From positions 1 to 64,000 of the forward strand of contig NZ_JASISY010000005.1 of assembly GCF_030063365.1 (NCBI RefSeq): DNA of 64,000 bases. The letters run 5' to 3'. Positions within the stretch are counted from its first letter, which is position 1. Each line of letters opens with the position of its first letter. Source of the stretch: Cryobacterium sp. PH29-G1 (GTDB lineage: Bacteria; Actinomycetota; Actinomycetes; Actinomycetales; Microbacteriaceae). Below are positions 30,608 to 39,024 of this stretch, one piece after another. The notes below the pieces were generated by a model, which ran no database searches, had not been told where the DNA came from, and worked only from the letters and a program-made list of their open reading frames with translations. Made by a program: the position numbers and the translations under genes.

Positions 30608-31354
30608 TTAGGCCCCCGAGATGTCCAGCGCCTCGGCCATGGTGAACGCGCCGGCATAGAGGGCCTTGCCCACGATGGCGCCTTCGAGACCGAGCGGTAC
30701 CAGCTTTCGCAGCGCATCGATGTCATCGAGGCTGGAAATACCGCCAGAGGCGATGACCGGCTTGCGGGTACGGTCCAGCACCTGACGCAGCAGGTCGATG
30801 TTCGGGCCCTGCAGGGTACCGTCCTTGGTGACGTCGGTGACCACGTAGCGGGCGCATCCGGCGGCCTCGAGACGCTCGAGAACCTGCCAAAGGTCTCCGC
30901 CGTCCTTGGTCCAGCCACGCGCGGCCAGGGTCGTGCCCCGTACGTCCAGGCCCACGGCAACGGCGTCGCCGTATTGTGCGATCACGCTGGCCGCCCATTC
31001 CGGGTTTTCCAACGCCGCGGTGCCGAGATTGATGCGTTTAACCCCGGTGGTCAACGCTGCCTCCAGGGATTCGTCATCACGGATGCCGCCGGAGAGCTCG
31101 ATGTTGACGCCCTTGACCTGGCGGATGACCTTCTTGATCACGCCGGTGTTGGTACCCCGGCCGAAGGCCGCGTCAAGGTCGACGAGGTGAATCCACTCCG
31201 CACCTTGCCGTGCCCAGTCGGCCGCGGCGTCGACGGGATCACCATAATTCGTTTCGGTGCCGGCCTCGCCCTGCGTCAGGCGAACGGCCTTGCCGCCGGC
31301 CACATCGACGGCGGGCAGGAGGACAAGCCTCGGTGTCTTGTTGAACTCGCTCAT
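30608..31354 (-). CDS. priA: phosphoribosyl isomerase A (HisA, probably bifunctional HisA/TrpF)
   Basis: 248 aa TIM barrel. [20 protein letters not shown] (12-31) with the catalytic Asp, [12 protein letters not shown], and [15 protein letters not shown] with the second Asp are clear. In actinobacteria lacking trpF this enzyme isomerises both ProFAR (histidine) and PRA (tryptophan). Dual use here is inferred from the family and cannot be tested without the rest of the genome. It lies 78 nt after hisH. Confidence 0.93.
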   Translation of the reverse strand: MSEFNKTPRLVLLPAVDVAGGKAVRLTQGEAGTETNYGDPVDAAADWARQGAEWIHLVDLDAAFGRGTNTGVIKKVIRQVKGVNIELSGGIRDDESLEAALTTGVKRINLGTAALENPEWAASVIAQYGDAVAVGLDVRGTTLAARGWTKDGGDLWQVLERLEAAGCARYVVTDVTKDGTLQGPNIDLLRQVLDRTRKPVIASGGISSLDDIDALRKLVPLGLEGAIVGKALYAGAFTMAEALDISGA

Positions 31355-31432
31355 TGGTGTCCTCGATCGGGCGGTCGCGCGGTGCGACCAATTTCAGGGG
31401 TGGTGCAGGTTGTGAAGTCTAGGCGCGCAGGG

Positions 31433-32065
31433 CTAGTGGCGCAGCGTGCCGATCCAGTTTTTCAACAAGTGGATGCCCGCCGCACCCGATTTTTCCGGGT
31501 GGAACTGGGTGGCGCTGAGCGGACCGTTTTCTATCGCGGCCAGGAACGGCGCGCCGTGTTCCGCCCAAGTCAGCCGGGGTTCGGGAAACGGCGGCATGAC
31601 CTCGAGGGTCCAGGACTGTGCGGCGTAGGAGTGCACGAAATAGAACCGTTCTTCTTCGATTCCTCGAAACAGTTCGGAGTCGGGCGCGCTCGTGACGGTG
31701 TTCCAGCCCATGTGCGGCAGGATCGCTGCAGGAAGTTCGGTGACGGTTCCCGGCCATTCACCGAGGCCTTCGGTGTCGATGCCGCGTTCGACGCCGTGCT
31801 CAAACAGAACCTGCATACCCACGCAGATCCCCAGCACGGGTCGTCCGCCGGCGAGGCGGCGATCGACGATCTCGTCGCCGCGAACGGCTTTGAGGGCCTC
31901 CATGACGGCGCTGAAGGCACCGACACCGGGTACGACGAGTCCGTCAGCCTCGAGGGCCACCTTACGGTCACTCGTGAGGGTGACGTCAGCTCCGGCCAAT
32001 TCGAGTGCTTTGACGGCGGAATGAACGTTTCCGGTGCCGTAGTCGAAGACAACGACCTGGGTCAT
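31433..32065 (-). CDS. hisH: imidazole glycerol phosphate synthase, glutaminase subunit
   Basis: 210 aa class I glutamine amidotransferase. The nucleophile is Cys in [13 protein letters not shown] (about 75-87); the His-Pro-Glu part of the triad is in [12 protein letters not shown] near the C-terminus. It supplies ammonia to HisF, whose gene is not in the window. Its start overlaps the hisB stop by 4 nt. Confidence 0.96.
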   Translation of the reverse strand: MTQVVVFDYGTGNVHSAVKALELAGADVTLTSDRKVALEADGLVVPGVGAFSAVMEALKAVRGDEIVDRRLAGGRPVLGICVGMQVLFEHGVERGIDTEGLGEWPGTVTELPAAILPHMGWNTVTSAPDSELFRGIEEERFYFVHSYAAQSWTLEVMPPFPEPRLTWAEHGAPFLAAIENGPLSATQFHPEKSGAAGIHLLKNWIGTLRH

Positions 32066-32685
32066 AGTGCTCCCTTGGTAGAGGGGATTCCCTGCACGAG
32101 CGGGTCGAGAGCTTTGGCGAGGCGGAATGCCCGCGCAAAAGCCTTAAATTCGGCTTCGGCAATGTGGTGGGGGTCGCGGCCACCCAGCAACGTCACGTGC
32201 ACGGTCAACCCGGCGTGGAAGGTGATGGCTTCAAAGACGTGACGCACCATGGAACCGGTGAAGTGTCCGCCGATGAGGTGAAATTCGAAGCCGGCCGGTT
32301 CCCCGCTGTGCACGAGGTATGGGCGCCCGGAGATATCGACGACGGCCTGCGCGAGCGCTTCATCCAGCGGGACGAGGGCGTCACCGTAACGGGAAATTCC
32401 CGATTTGTCGCCGAGGGCTTGCCGTATGGCCTGGCCGAGCACGATGCCCACGTCTTCGACGGTGTGGTGAACGTCGATTTCAATGTCGCCGGAGGCTCGC
32501 ACCGTGAGGTCGGTCAGGGAGTGTTTCGCGAATGCCGTCAGCAGGTGGTCGTAAAACGGTACCGAGGTATGAATGTCGCTCACGCCCGTACCATCAAGGT
32601 TCAGCGAGAGATCGATGCTGGATTCACTCGTCTCCCGTTGCAGGTGTGCGACGCGGGGCGCGGAAGTACCAACAGATGAGCTCAT
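32062..32685 (-). CDS. hisB: imidazoleglycerol-phosphate dehydratase
   Basis: 207 aa single-function HisB. Metal-binding motifs [14 protein letters not shown] (about 71-84) and [16 protein letters not shown] (about 170-185), plus FYDHLLTAF, are characteristic. The enzyme dehydrates IGP to imidazole-acetol phosphate. It lies 9 nt after hisC. Confidence 0.97.
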   Translation of the reverse strand: MSSSVGTSAPRVAHLQRETSESSIDLSLNLDGTGVSDIHTSVPFYDHLLTAFAKHSLTDLTVRASGDIEIDVHHTVEDVGIVLGQAIRQALGDKSGISRYGDALVPLDEALAQAVVDISGRPYLVHSGEPAGFEFHLIGGHFTGSMVRHVFEAITFHAGLTVHVTLLGGRDPHHIAEAEFKAFARAFRLAKALDPLVQGIPSTKGAL

Positions 32686-32694
32686 GAGGCTAGT

Positions 32695-33819
32695 TTATTC
32701 GGCTCGGACCGATTCGGTTTTACCGGCGACGTCCGTCCGTCCCACTCGAGCCAAAGCATCCAGAAATTGTGAGGTCTCCTGCTCGGTGCCGGCCGATACG
32801 CGCAAGTGACCGGGAATGCCGACATCGCGAATCAGGATTCCCTCGGCGAGCAACGCCTCGAAGGTTCTCTGCGGGTTGGCCACTCCCCCGAACAGTACGA
32901 AGTTGCTCCAGCTTCGGTGTGGGGCATAGCCCAGACGCGCCAGCTCCACCACGAGCCGATCCCGTTGCCCGCGAATGTCATCGACCATGGCGAGCATTTC
33001 GGTGCTGTGGGCCAGAGCGGCATTGGCCGCGGCCTGGGTGAGGGCGGAGAGGTGGTAGGGCAGGCGAACCAGGCGCAGGGCATCCGTGACGGCCGGATCG
33101 GCGGCCAGGTAGCCCACCCGCACACCGGCAAAGGCGAAGGCCTTACTCATCGTGCGCGAGACCAACAGGCGTTCCCGACCGGGGAGCAGAGTGAGCGCGC
33201 TCGGGGTACCGACCGGCGCAAACTCCGCGTAGGCCTCGTCGACCACGACAATGCCGTCGGTCGCGTCGTAGGCGGCAGCGATCGTCTCGAGCGAGAGGGG
33301 GGTGCCCGTGGGGTTGTTCGGCGAGCAAAGAAAAATCACGTCGGGGTTGGTGCGACTGATTTCACTGACCACGGTCGCCGGAGAGAGTTCATAGTCGGCA
33401 TCACGCACGCCCGGAATCCACGTGGTATCGGTTCCCGACGCGAGAATCGAGTACATCGAATAGGTCGGGGCAAATCCCAGCAAGCTGCGTCCCGGTCCGC
33501 CGAAAGCCTGCAGCACCTGCTGGAGTACTTCATTGGAACCGTTGGCCGCCCAGATGTTCTCGGCGCTCAGCCCCGCGCCGAGGTACCCGGCAAGGGCCAC
33601 GCGCAGGTCGGTGAATTCGCGGTCGGGATACCTGTTCACCGAACGGAGGGCCTCGGCCAGGCTGGCGAGGATGTCGCGAGCGACCGCCTCGGGAACGGGG
33701 TGCGTGTTCTCGTTGACGTTGAGTGCAACCGGAACATGTAATTGCGGAGCACCATACGGTGTCAAACCTTGCAGGTTGGTGCGGAGTGGAAGATCTTGAA
33801 GACTGGTCACACCCTCCAT
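32695..33819 (-). CDS. hisC: histidinol-phosphate aminotransferase
   Basis: 374 aa PLP enzyme. The Schiff-base lysine is in VSRTMSKAFAFAGVRVGYL; NPTG is in CSPNNPTGTPLS, and VVVDEAYAEF supplies the cofactor Asp/Tyr. The N-terminus LNVNENTHPVP is typical. It heads hisC-B-H-A. The gene that usually precedes it, hisD, is absent, and the LysM gene lies there instead, 14 nt upstream on the same strand. Confidence 0.96.
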   Translation of the reverse strand: MEGVTSLQDLPLRTNLQGLTPYGAPQLHVPVALNVNENTHPVPEAVARDILASLAEALRSVNRYPDREFTDLRVALAGYLGAGLSAENIWAANGSNEVLQQVLQAFGGPGRSLLGFAPTYSMYSILASGTDTTWIPGVRDADYELSPATVVSEISRTNPDVIFLCSPNNPTGTPLSLETIAAAYDATDGIVVVDEAYAEFAPVGTPSALTLLPGRERLLVSRTMSKAFAFAGVRVGYLAADPAVTDALRLVRLPYHLSALTQAAANAALAHSTEMLAMVDDIRGQRDRLVVELARLGYAPHRSWSNFVLFGGVANPQRTFEALLAEGILIRDVGIPGHLRVSAGTEQETSQFLDALARVGRTDVAGKTESVRAE

Positions 33820-33833
33820 GCTACGACGCCGTG

Positions 33834-34229
33834 CTACGACCCGGGAATTTGCAGGCGCTGGCCGGGCTGCAGCGTTTCGACGGAGAGGGCGTTCAGTCGC
33901 TTAATGTCGAAGACCACGTCGCGCGGATCACTGGACGGCGAAATTTCTTCGGCGAGGTCCCACAGGGTCTGGCCGGGCTCAACCGTGATGAATCGGGCGG
34001 AACCAACGTCGGTCGGCGAGTAGGCCAGCGTGGTCACAACGCCGGATTCGGTCGTGTATCTCATGAGGTCAATGCCCGACGCGGAATCCGACGCACCGGC
34101 TGCTCCCCCGTTGACGCTCAGGGCGACGGCGCCGAGCACGAGGGGCACGGCAGCGAGGGCGGTGAAGACCACTCGACCGCGGCGGGTCAGGCGGAGACGA
34201 GAGGCGGGGGCGTGTGGTGCTGTGGTCAT
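33834..34229 (-). CDS. LysM-domain membrane-anchored protein divergent from lexA
   Basis: 131 aa from the ATG at 34229, which has GGAGG 6 nt upstream; a longer frame has no such site. A basic N-terminus precedes one membrane segment (about 19-42). A LysM domain, FITVEPGQTLWDLAEEISPS to LQPGQRLQIPGS (about 83-130), would bind peptidoglycan outside the membrane. LysM proteins next to lexA (YneA in Bacillus, Rv2719c in mycobacteria) are SOS-induced cell-division regulators; the same role here is inferred from position, architecture and the LexA-like sites. Confidence 0.82.
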   Translation of the reverse strand: MTTAPHAPASRLRLTRRGRVVFTALAAVPLVLGAVALSVNGGAAGASDSASGIDLMRYTTESGVVTTLAYSPTDVGSARFITVEPGQTLWDLAEEISPSSDPRDVVFDIKRLNALSVETLQPGQRLQIPGS

Positions 34230-34261
34230 GTCAAACCTCCAAGGTAGGCGGGCTGCGAGTC

Positions 34262-34297
34262 TCGTATTCGGTCCTCGGCCGGGAGGACCGAATACGA
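34262..34297. promoter_or_regulatory. perfect 14-bp inverted repeat in the LysM-lexA intergenic region
   Basis: TCGTATTCGGTCCT (34262-34275) and AGGACCGAATACGA (34284-34297) are exact complements with an 8-nt loop. It lies 33 bp upstream of the LysM ATG, within the probable 5' UTR or promoter of that gene, and directly beside a LexA-like site. It may be a hairpin controlling the LysM mRNA or an operator for another factor. Confidence 0.65.
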
Positions 34298-34334
34298 AAC
34301 TATGTTCCGAATATAACTTCGAACAATCGAACAT
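34294..34334. promoter_or_regulatory. LexA-box-like sites between the LysM gene and lexA
   Basis: ACGAAACTATGTTCCG (34294-34309) and TCGAACAATCGAACAT (34319-34334) resemble the actinobacterial SOS box TCGAACNNNNGTTCGA, each with about 8 of 12 informative positions. They lie 65-105 bp upstream of the LysM ATG and 190-230 bp upstream of lexA. They are weaker than the recA site and need binding data. Confidence 0.45.
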
Positions 34335-34520
34335 GCAAGCATTTTCTCGCCTCGGCCCGAGTTTTAGGGCAACACACTCGAATAAGTGTTTGTTTCAGGG
34401 GCGAGAACTGGATAAACTTTCGATAGGTCAATTGCTTGATTTACACTCAACCAGACACCACCGACATTCCCGCGTAACGTCTCTTCAGACCGTGCGGGAC
34501 CGACTCCAGGAGCGCTCATC

Positions 34521-35225
34521 GTGACACAAGACACCAGCGGTACCCGCGACAAGGGCGGCACTCGGCGCCGCAAGAGTCTGAGCCAACGCCAGCTCGCAAT
34601 TCTGGACGTGATTCAGCGTTCAGTGAGTTCGCGCGGCTACCCGCCGAGCATGCGTGAAATCGGTGATGCGGTCGGTCTCGCCTCGCTGTCGAGCGTCACC
34701 CACCAGCTCAACCAACTGGAGCTCAGCGGCTATCTCCGACGCGACCCCAATCGCCCCCGCGCGCTCGAAGTGCTCATTGAGATTCAGCGTGCCCCCGAAG
34801 ACGTCAGCACCGGCGACCAGGACAGCTTTCATCAGGGCGTGCAGGTCGGCGATGCCGCGATGGTTCCCCTCGTCGGTCGCATTGCTGCGGGCATCCCCAT
34901 CACTGCAGACCAGCAGATAGACGAAATTTTTCCGCTGCCCCGCCAACTCGTGGGCCAGGGCGAGCTGTTCATGCTCAAGGTCGTCGGTGAATCCATGATC
35001 GACGCCGCGATCTGCGACGGCGACTGGGTGGTCGTTCGCCAGCAGAAGACCGCGGAGAACGGCGAGATCGTCGCGGCGATGCTCGACAATGAAGCCACGG
35101 TGAAGGTTCTGCGCAAGCGCGACGGCCACACCTGGCTCCTTCCCCGCAACAGCAATTTCGAACCGATTGTCGGCGACTATGCCGACATTCTCGGCAAGGT
35201 CGTCGCGGTTCTACGCTCGGTCTGA
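34521..35225 (+). CDS. lexA: LexA repressor (SOS regulator, self-cleaving)
   Basis: 234 aa from a GTG with CAGGAG upstream. The N-terminal winged HTH is [20 protein letters not shown] (about 40-60). The autocleavage site is the Ala-Gly bond in GRIAAGIP (about 119-126). The catalytic Ser is in [10 protein letters not shown] and Lys in [13 protein letters not shown]. It represses SOS genes until RecA filaments trigger cleavage. Confidence 0.97.
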   Translation: MTQDTSGTRDKGGTRRRKSLSQRQLAILDVIQRSVSSRGYPPSMREIGDAVGLASLSSVTHQLNQLELSGYLRRDPNRPRALEVLIEIQRAPEDVSTGDQDSFHQGVQVGDAAMVPLVGRIAAGIPITADQQIDEIFPLPRQLVGQGELFMLKVVGESMIDAAICDGDWVVVRQQKTAENGEIVAAMLDNEATVKVLRKRDGHTWLLPRNSNFEPIVGDYADILGKVVAVLRSV

Positions 35226-35257
35226 TATCCCGAAACGGAGTGGCTGCAAACACCATC

Positions 35258-35307
35258 GGTCGGGCTTGTCGAAACCAGCACACGCTGTGATTTCGACGAG
35301 CCCGACC
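35258..35307. terminator. 17-bp inverted repeat between convergent lexA and metE (bidirectional terminator)
   Basis: GGTCGGGCTTGTCGAAA (35258-35274) pairs with TTTCGACGAGCCCGACC (35291-35307) with a single G-U-type mismatch and a 16-nt loop. It lies between two convergent stops, so it can end both transcripts. The arm sequence resembles the GGTTTCGACAAGCTCAACC-type intergenic repeat common in Microbacteriaceae and relatives. Confidence 0.7.
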
Positions 35308-35312
35308 AGCAG

Positions 35313-37655
35313 CTAAACGCCGACGACTGCCCCGCGGCGTTCGCGCACCACTCGGGTCGCGGCCAGCATGTTGTGCAGCGAGTGCACCGTCTCGTCATAG
35401 CCGCGCGTCTTCAGCCCGCAGTCGGGGTTCACCCACACCTGGCGTTCTGGAATAGACTCCAGGGCGGTATCCAGCAGCGCGGTCAGCTCCTCAACGCTCG
35501 GCACCCGCGGCGAGTGGATGTCGTAGATGCCCGCACCGATGCCGTGGTCAAACCCGCCAGCCTCGATCTCCCGCACCACCTCCATACGCGATCGTGCAGC
35601 TTCAATGCTTGTGACATCGGCGTCAAGGTTGCGAATGGCCTCGATCACCACGCCGAACTCGGAGTAACAGAGGTGCGTGTGAATCTGCGTTTCATCCGCT
35701 ACACCCGCCGTGGCGAGACGGAAGGACCCGACCGACCAGTCGAGATAGTCCGCGTGATTCTTCTTTTTCAGCGGCAGCAGCTCCCGTAGCGCGGGCTCAT
35801 CGACCTGGACGATCTTGATTCCGGCCGCCTCAAGGTCGCCGATTTCATCGCGCAGCGCGAGGGAAACCTGGCGTGCCGTCTCGCCGAGCGGCTGGTCATC
35901 ACGCACGAACGACCAGGCCAGAATTGTCACCGGCCCGGTCAGCATGCCCTTGACGGGCTTAGCGGTCAAACTCTGCGCGTACACCGACCAGTCCACCGTA
36001 ATCGGCGTCGGGCGCGATACATCACCCCACAAAATGGACGGTCGCGTGCAGCGGCTGCCGTAGGACTGCACCCAACCGTTCTCGGTCACGGCAAACCCGT
36101 CCAGGTTCTCGGCGAAGTACTGCACCATGTCGTTGCGTTCGGGTTCACCGTGCACGATCACATCCAGTCCGATCTCTTCCTGTAGCGCCACGACGCGTCC
36201 GATCTCGGCGCGCATCAGATTGCGGTAGTCCTGCGCAGCCAGGGTTCCCTTGAGAAACCGGGCCCGGGCCCGGCGAATGTCCGCGGTCTGCGGGAATGAT
36301 CCGATCGTGGTCGTCGGCAGCGCCGGCAGCTGCAGCGCGGCGTCTTGGGCACTCAGACGATCCGCGTAGTTTCCCCGCCTGAAGTCACTATCGGTCAGTG
36401 CTGCAGCCCGCGCCCGCACCGATCCGTCGTGTACCCCCGGAGCGGTGCTTCGCGCGGCCAGCGCCGCCGCGGCGTCGGCCAGAGGCCCCGCAATCGCCGC
36501 CCGTCCGGCGGTGAGACCGCGCGCCAGAGTCGCTACCTGGATGACCTTCTGGTCGGCGAAGGCCAGCCAGCTCACCAGCGCGGCCGGTAGCGACTTTTCA
36601 TCCCGCACGTCGTGCGGCACATGCAGTAGGGACGTCGAGGTGCACACGGAGACGGAATCGGAGAGCGCTCGAACGCTCTGTACGATCTCAAAGGCACCGG
36701 CCAGGTCGCCGCGCCAAATATTGTGCCCGTCAATGACCCCGGCGACGAGGGTCTTCTCGGCCAGTCCGGGTACCGCCAGCGGCACGGAGCCCCTGACCAG
36801 ATCCAGGCCAATCGCCTCAACGGCGGTAGCGGCAAGCACCGGCAGGGCATCGTCGAGGCTGCCGTACGGGGCCGCAACGAATAGTCCCGGGCGGATACGG
36901 TGTTGGCCGAGCACTCCGTAAGCGGATGCGACAGCCGCCAACGTGTCGGCCCGCGGCACGTCGATGGACTCGCTGACCAGGCCCGGCTCGTCGAGTTGCA
37001 CCCACTCGGCGCCGGCATCCGCTAGCCGCGTCAGTAACGCCGCGTAGACGGGAAGGAGGTCGTTCAGCCGCGACAGCGGGGAGAACCCGGCGGGCGCCTC
37101 ATCGCTGGCCTTGCTCAGCAGCAGAAAGGTGACCGGGCCCACGAGCTGCGGGCGAGTGAGGAACCCGGCCGCTTTGGCCTCGACAAATTCCCGCACGATG
37201 CGGTCGCTGGCCAGTGAGAACACTGTTTCCGGGCCGATTTCGGGCACGAGGTAGTGGTAGTTGGAATCGAACCATTTGGTCATTTCCAACGGCAGGTTCT
37301 CGCCCTCGCCGCGCGCCAGGGTGAAGTAGCCGGTCAGGTCGAGGGTTCCATCGGCGGCGACGAGCTCAGCAAACCGTGTGGGAATCGCGCCGACGGCGAC
37401 GATGGTGTCAAGCACCTGGTCGTAGTACGAGAACGACTCGGGGATCGACGAGTCGGTGCGACCGAATCCAAGATCGACGAGCCGGTCGCGGGTGGCCTGG
37501 CGCAGCCCGGCGGCCACGGTCTCGAGCTCGCCGGCGCTCATCGCGCCCGACCAGAACGCTTCGACGGCTTTTTTCAGTTCACGCCGTCGCCCGATCCGTG
37601 GATAGCCGAGGATGGTGCCGGTGGGAAATGCGGATGATGCGGGCGAAATGGGCAT
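35313..37655 (-). CDS. metE: cobalamin-independent methionine synthase
   Basis: 780 aa. It transfers a methyl group from 5-methyltetrahydropteroyl-triglutamate to homocysteine. It has two barrels: an N-terminal one starting with TILGYPRIGRRRELKKAVEAF and a C-terminal catalytic one with TTIGSFPQT, HGEPERNDMVQYFAE, and the zinc ligands HTHLCYSEF and NPDCGLKTRGYDE. The AAGGAA before the ATG is a good ribosome-binding site. It is 102 nt downstream of metF, so the two probably share a transcript. A GGGCCCGGGCCCGG run at 36259-36272 lies inside the gene and simply encodes RARAR. Confidence 0.97.
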   Translation of the reverse strand: MPISPASSAFPTGTILGYPRIGRRRELKKAVEAFWSGAMSAGELETVAAGLRQATRDRLVDLGFGRTDSSIPESFSYYDQVLDTIVAVGAIPTRFAELVAADGTLDLTGYFTLARGEGENLPLEMTKWFDSNYHYLVPEIGPETVFSLASDRIVREFVEAKAAGFLTRPQLVGPVTFLLLSKASDEAPAGFSPLSRLNDLLPVYAALLTRLADAGAEWVQLDEPGLVSESIDVPRADTLAAVASAYGVLGQHRIRPGLFVAAPYGSLDDALPVLAATAVEAIGLDLVRGSVPLAVPGLAEKTLVAGVIDGHNIWRGDLAGAFEIVQSVRALSDSVSVCTSTSLLHVPHDVRDEKSLPAALVSWLAFADQKVIQVATLARGLTAGRAAIAGPLADAAAALAARSTAPGVHDGSVRARAAALTDSDFRRGNYADRLSAQDAALQLPALPTTTIGSFPQTADIRRARARFLKGTLAAQDYRNLMRAEIGRVVALQEEIGLDVIVHGEPERNDMVQYFAENLDGFAVTENGWVQSYGSRCTRPSILWGDVSRPTPITVDWSVYAQSLTAKPVKGMLTGPVTILAWSFVRDDQPLGETARQVSLALRDEIGDLEAAGIKIVQVDEPALRELLPLKKKNHADYLDWSVGSFRLATAGVADETQIHTHLCYSEFGVVIEAIRNLDADVTSIEAARSRMEVVREIEAGGFDHGIGAGIYDIHSPRVPSVEELTALLDTALESIPERQVWVNPDCGLKTRGYDETVHSLHNMLAATRVVRERRGAVVGV

Positions 37656-37757
37656 GATGATTCCTTCACTGGAGCGATATGGCTGAACTGGTGGGAGAGT
37701 ACGAATGGGTTGGGGATGGGCCTGACGCGGAGCCGCTGGGCGACGAGGGCGTGAGGC

Positions 37758-38747
37758 CTAGAGCATGGCGGCGGGCACTGCAGCGGAGCGGACCTTGGGC
37801 GCCGGTAGTGCGCCGCAACCCTCGAGCACCTGGAGTACGGTGTCGTGCTGGTTGAAGGCGTAGAGGTGGAGTCCGGGGGCGCCGCCCGCGAGCACGTCCT
37901 GGCCGAGGCGCACAGCGTGGTCGATGCCGATCTGACGCTGTCCTTCCGCGGTCGGTTCGACCTCAAGCTGGATGGACAGTTCGGCCGGAAGTTTCTCGCC
38001 GGAGAGCTGCAGGATGCGCCGGAGCCGGTTAGGACTGGTGACGGGCATAATGCCGGGAAGAATGGGGAAGAGTACCCCGGCGGAGCGCGCGCGCTGGATG
38101 AAACTCAGGTAGTCGTCGGCGTGAAAGAACAGCTGGGTGATCGCGAGGTTGGCCCCGGCTGCCTGCTTGGCCAGGAGGGTGTCGATGTCCTGGATGACGG
38201 ATCGGGAACTGGGGTGTCCGTTCGGGAACGCCGCAACGCCGATGCGCACCCTATCGCGTTCGGTTTTCACGCCGCGGGCGCCCGGCAGGCCGGGAATCAC
38301 CGTTTCGATGTACGGTACCCGTTCGGCCTGGACCCGGTGGATGAGCTGGACCAGCTCCCCCGCGCTGTGCAGATCGCCGAGAAAGGTCGGATCTCCTTCG
38401 AGGGCGCCCTGGGGTGCATCTCCACGCACGGCAAGAAAACTGCGAATACCGGCGTCAAGAAATTCCCGGATGAGTCGGCTGGCCTCGGCGTGCGAGGAGC
38501 CGACGCAGGTGAGATGGGCCATGGCATCCGCTGACGTGTGGTCCTTGATGTAACGCAGAACGTCAAGCGAGGAATTGCGCGACGAACCGTTGGCGCCGTA
38601 GGTGACCGAAATGAACTCGGGGCCGGCTGCGGCCAGCTGATCGATGGTGCGGGTCAGCGCGGATGCTGCGGCCGCCGATTTGGGCGGGTACACCTCGAAC
38701 GAGAACGCCGGACGGGCGTTGCACGCGGAAATCCCAGTCGCGGTCAT
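37758..38747 (-). CDS. metF: 5,10-methylenetetrahydrofolate reductase
   Basis: 329 aa FAD-containing TIM barrel. FSFEVYPPKSAAAASAL (16-32) carries the catalytic Glu region, FISVTYGANGSSRNSSLDVL and AHLTCVGSSHAEASRLI are standard, and FLAVRGDAPQG is the FAD-binding segment. It makes the 5-methyl-THF that metE uses, which fits their pairing. Length is near the family norm of about 300. Confidence 0.96.
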   Translation of the reverse strand: MTATGISACNARPAFSFEVYPPKSAAAASALTRTIDQLAAAGPEFISVTYGANGSSRNSSLDVLRYIKDHTSADAMAHLTCVGSSHAEASRLIREFLDAGIRSFLAVRGDAPQGALEGDPTFLGDLHSAGELVQLIHRVQAERVPYIETVIPGLPGARGVKTERDRVRIGVAAFPNGHPSSRSVIQDIDTLLAKQAAGANLAITQLFFHADDYLSFIQRARSAGVLFPILPGIMPVTSPNRLRRILQLSGEKLPAELSIQLEVEPTAEGQRQIGIDHAVRLGQDVLAGGAPGLHLYAFNQHDTVLQVLEGCGALPAPKVRSAAVPAAML

Positions 38748-39024
38748 GGTTCCTCATTCGGCAGTTGCGGTACAGCGGGTGGTGGCCGGGCGGCCGCGGA
38801 CGCGCCAGGAATGGCGTTTCTTCGCGGGCGGATGCCGGGCTCGGCTGTCGCTCCATGCCGGGGAACGAATTCCGTCGACAACGATTGATTAGACACTAAC
38901 AACACCGACGCTAATGCGCACGAATGTGACAGTTCATGTCATCGATGCGGTCAGACGCGCGCGGGCGCCAGGGTCTGTCCGCTGAATCAGTGCTCGGCCG
39001 CCGGTGAACTCACCGGTGGCCCGG
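38748..39024 (-). promoter_or_regulatory. metF upstream region with a small inverted repeat
   Basis: This is a 277-bp gap before the metFE start. A TGACA/TGTCA pair (38927-38931 and 38937-38941) and an AT-rich segment (38878-38905) could hold an operator and promoter. The roughly 130-nt GC-rich leader has no recognised SAM or cobalamin riboswitch core that I could match by eye. Confidence 0.3.

Noticed and set aside
36259-36272. GGGCCCGGGCCCGG inside metE, as a further copy of the repeat family
   Set aside because: It encodes a conserved RARAR stretch of MetE and has none of the flanking module sequence.
38748-39024. SAM or cobalamin riboswitch before metFE
   Set aside because: I could not match conserved core sequences of either class; only a small inverted repeat is visible.
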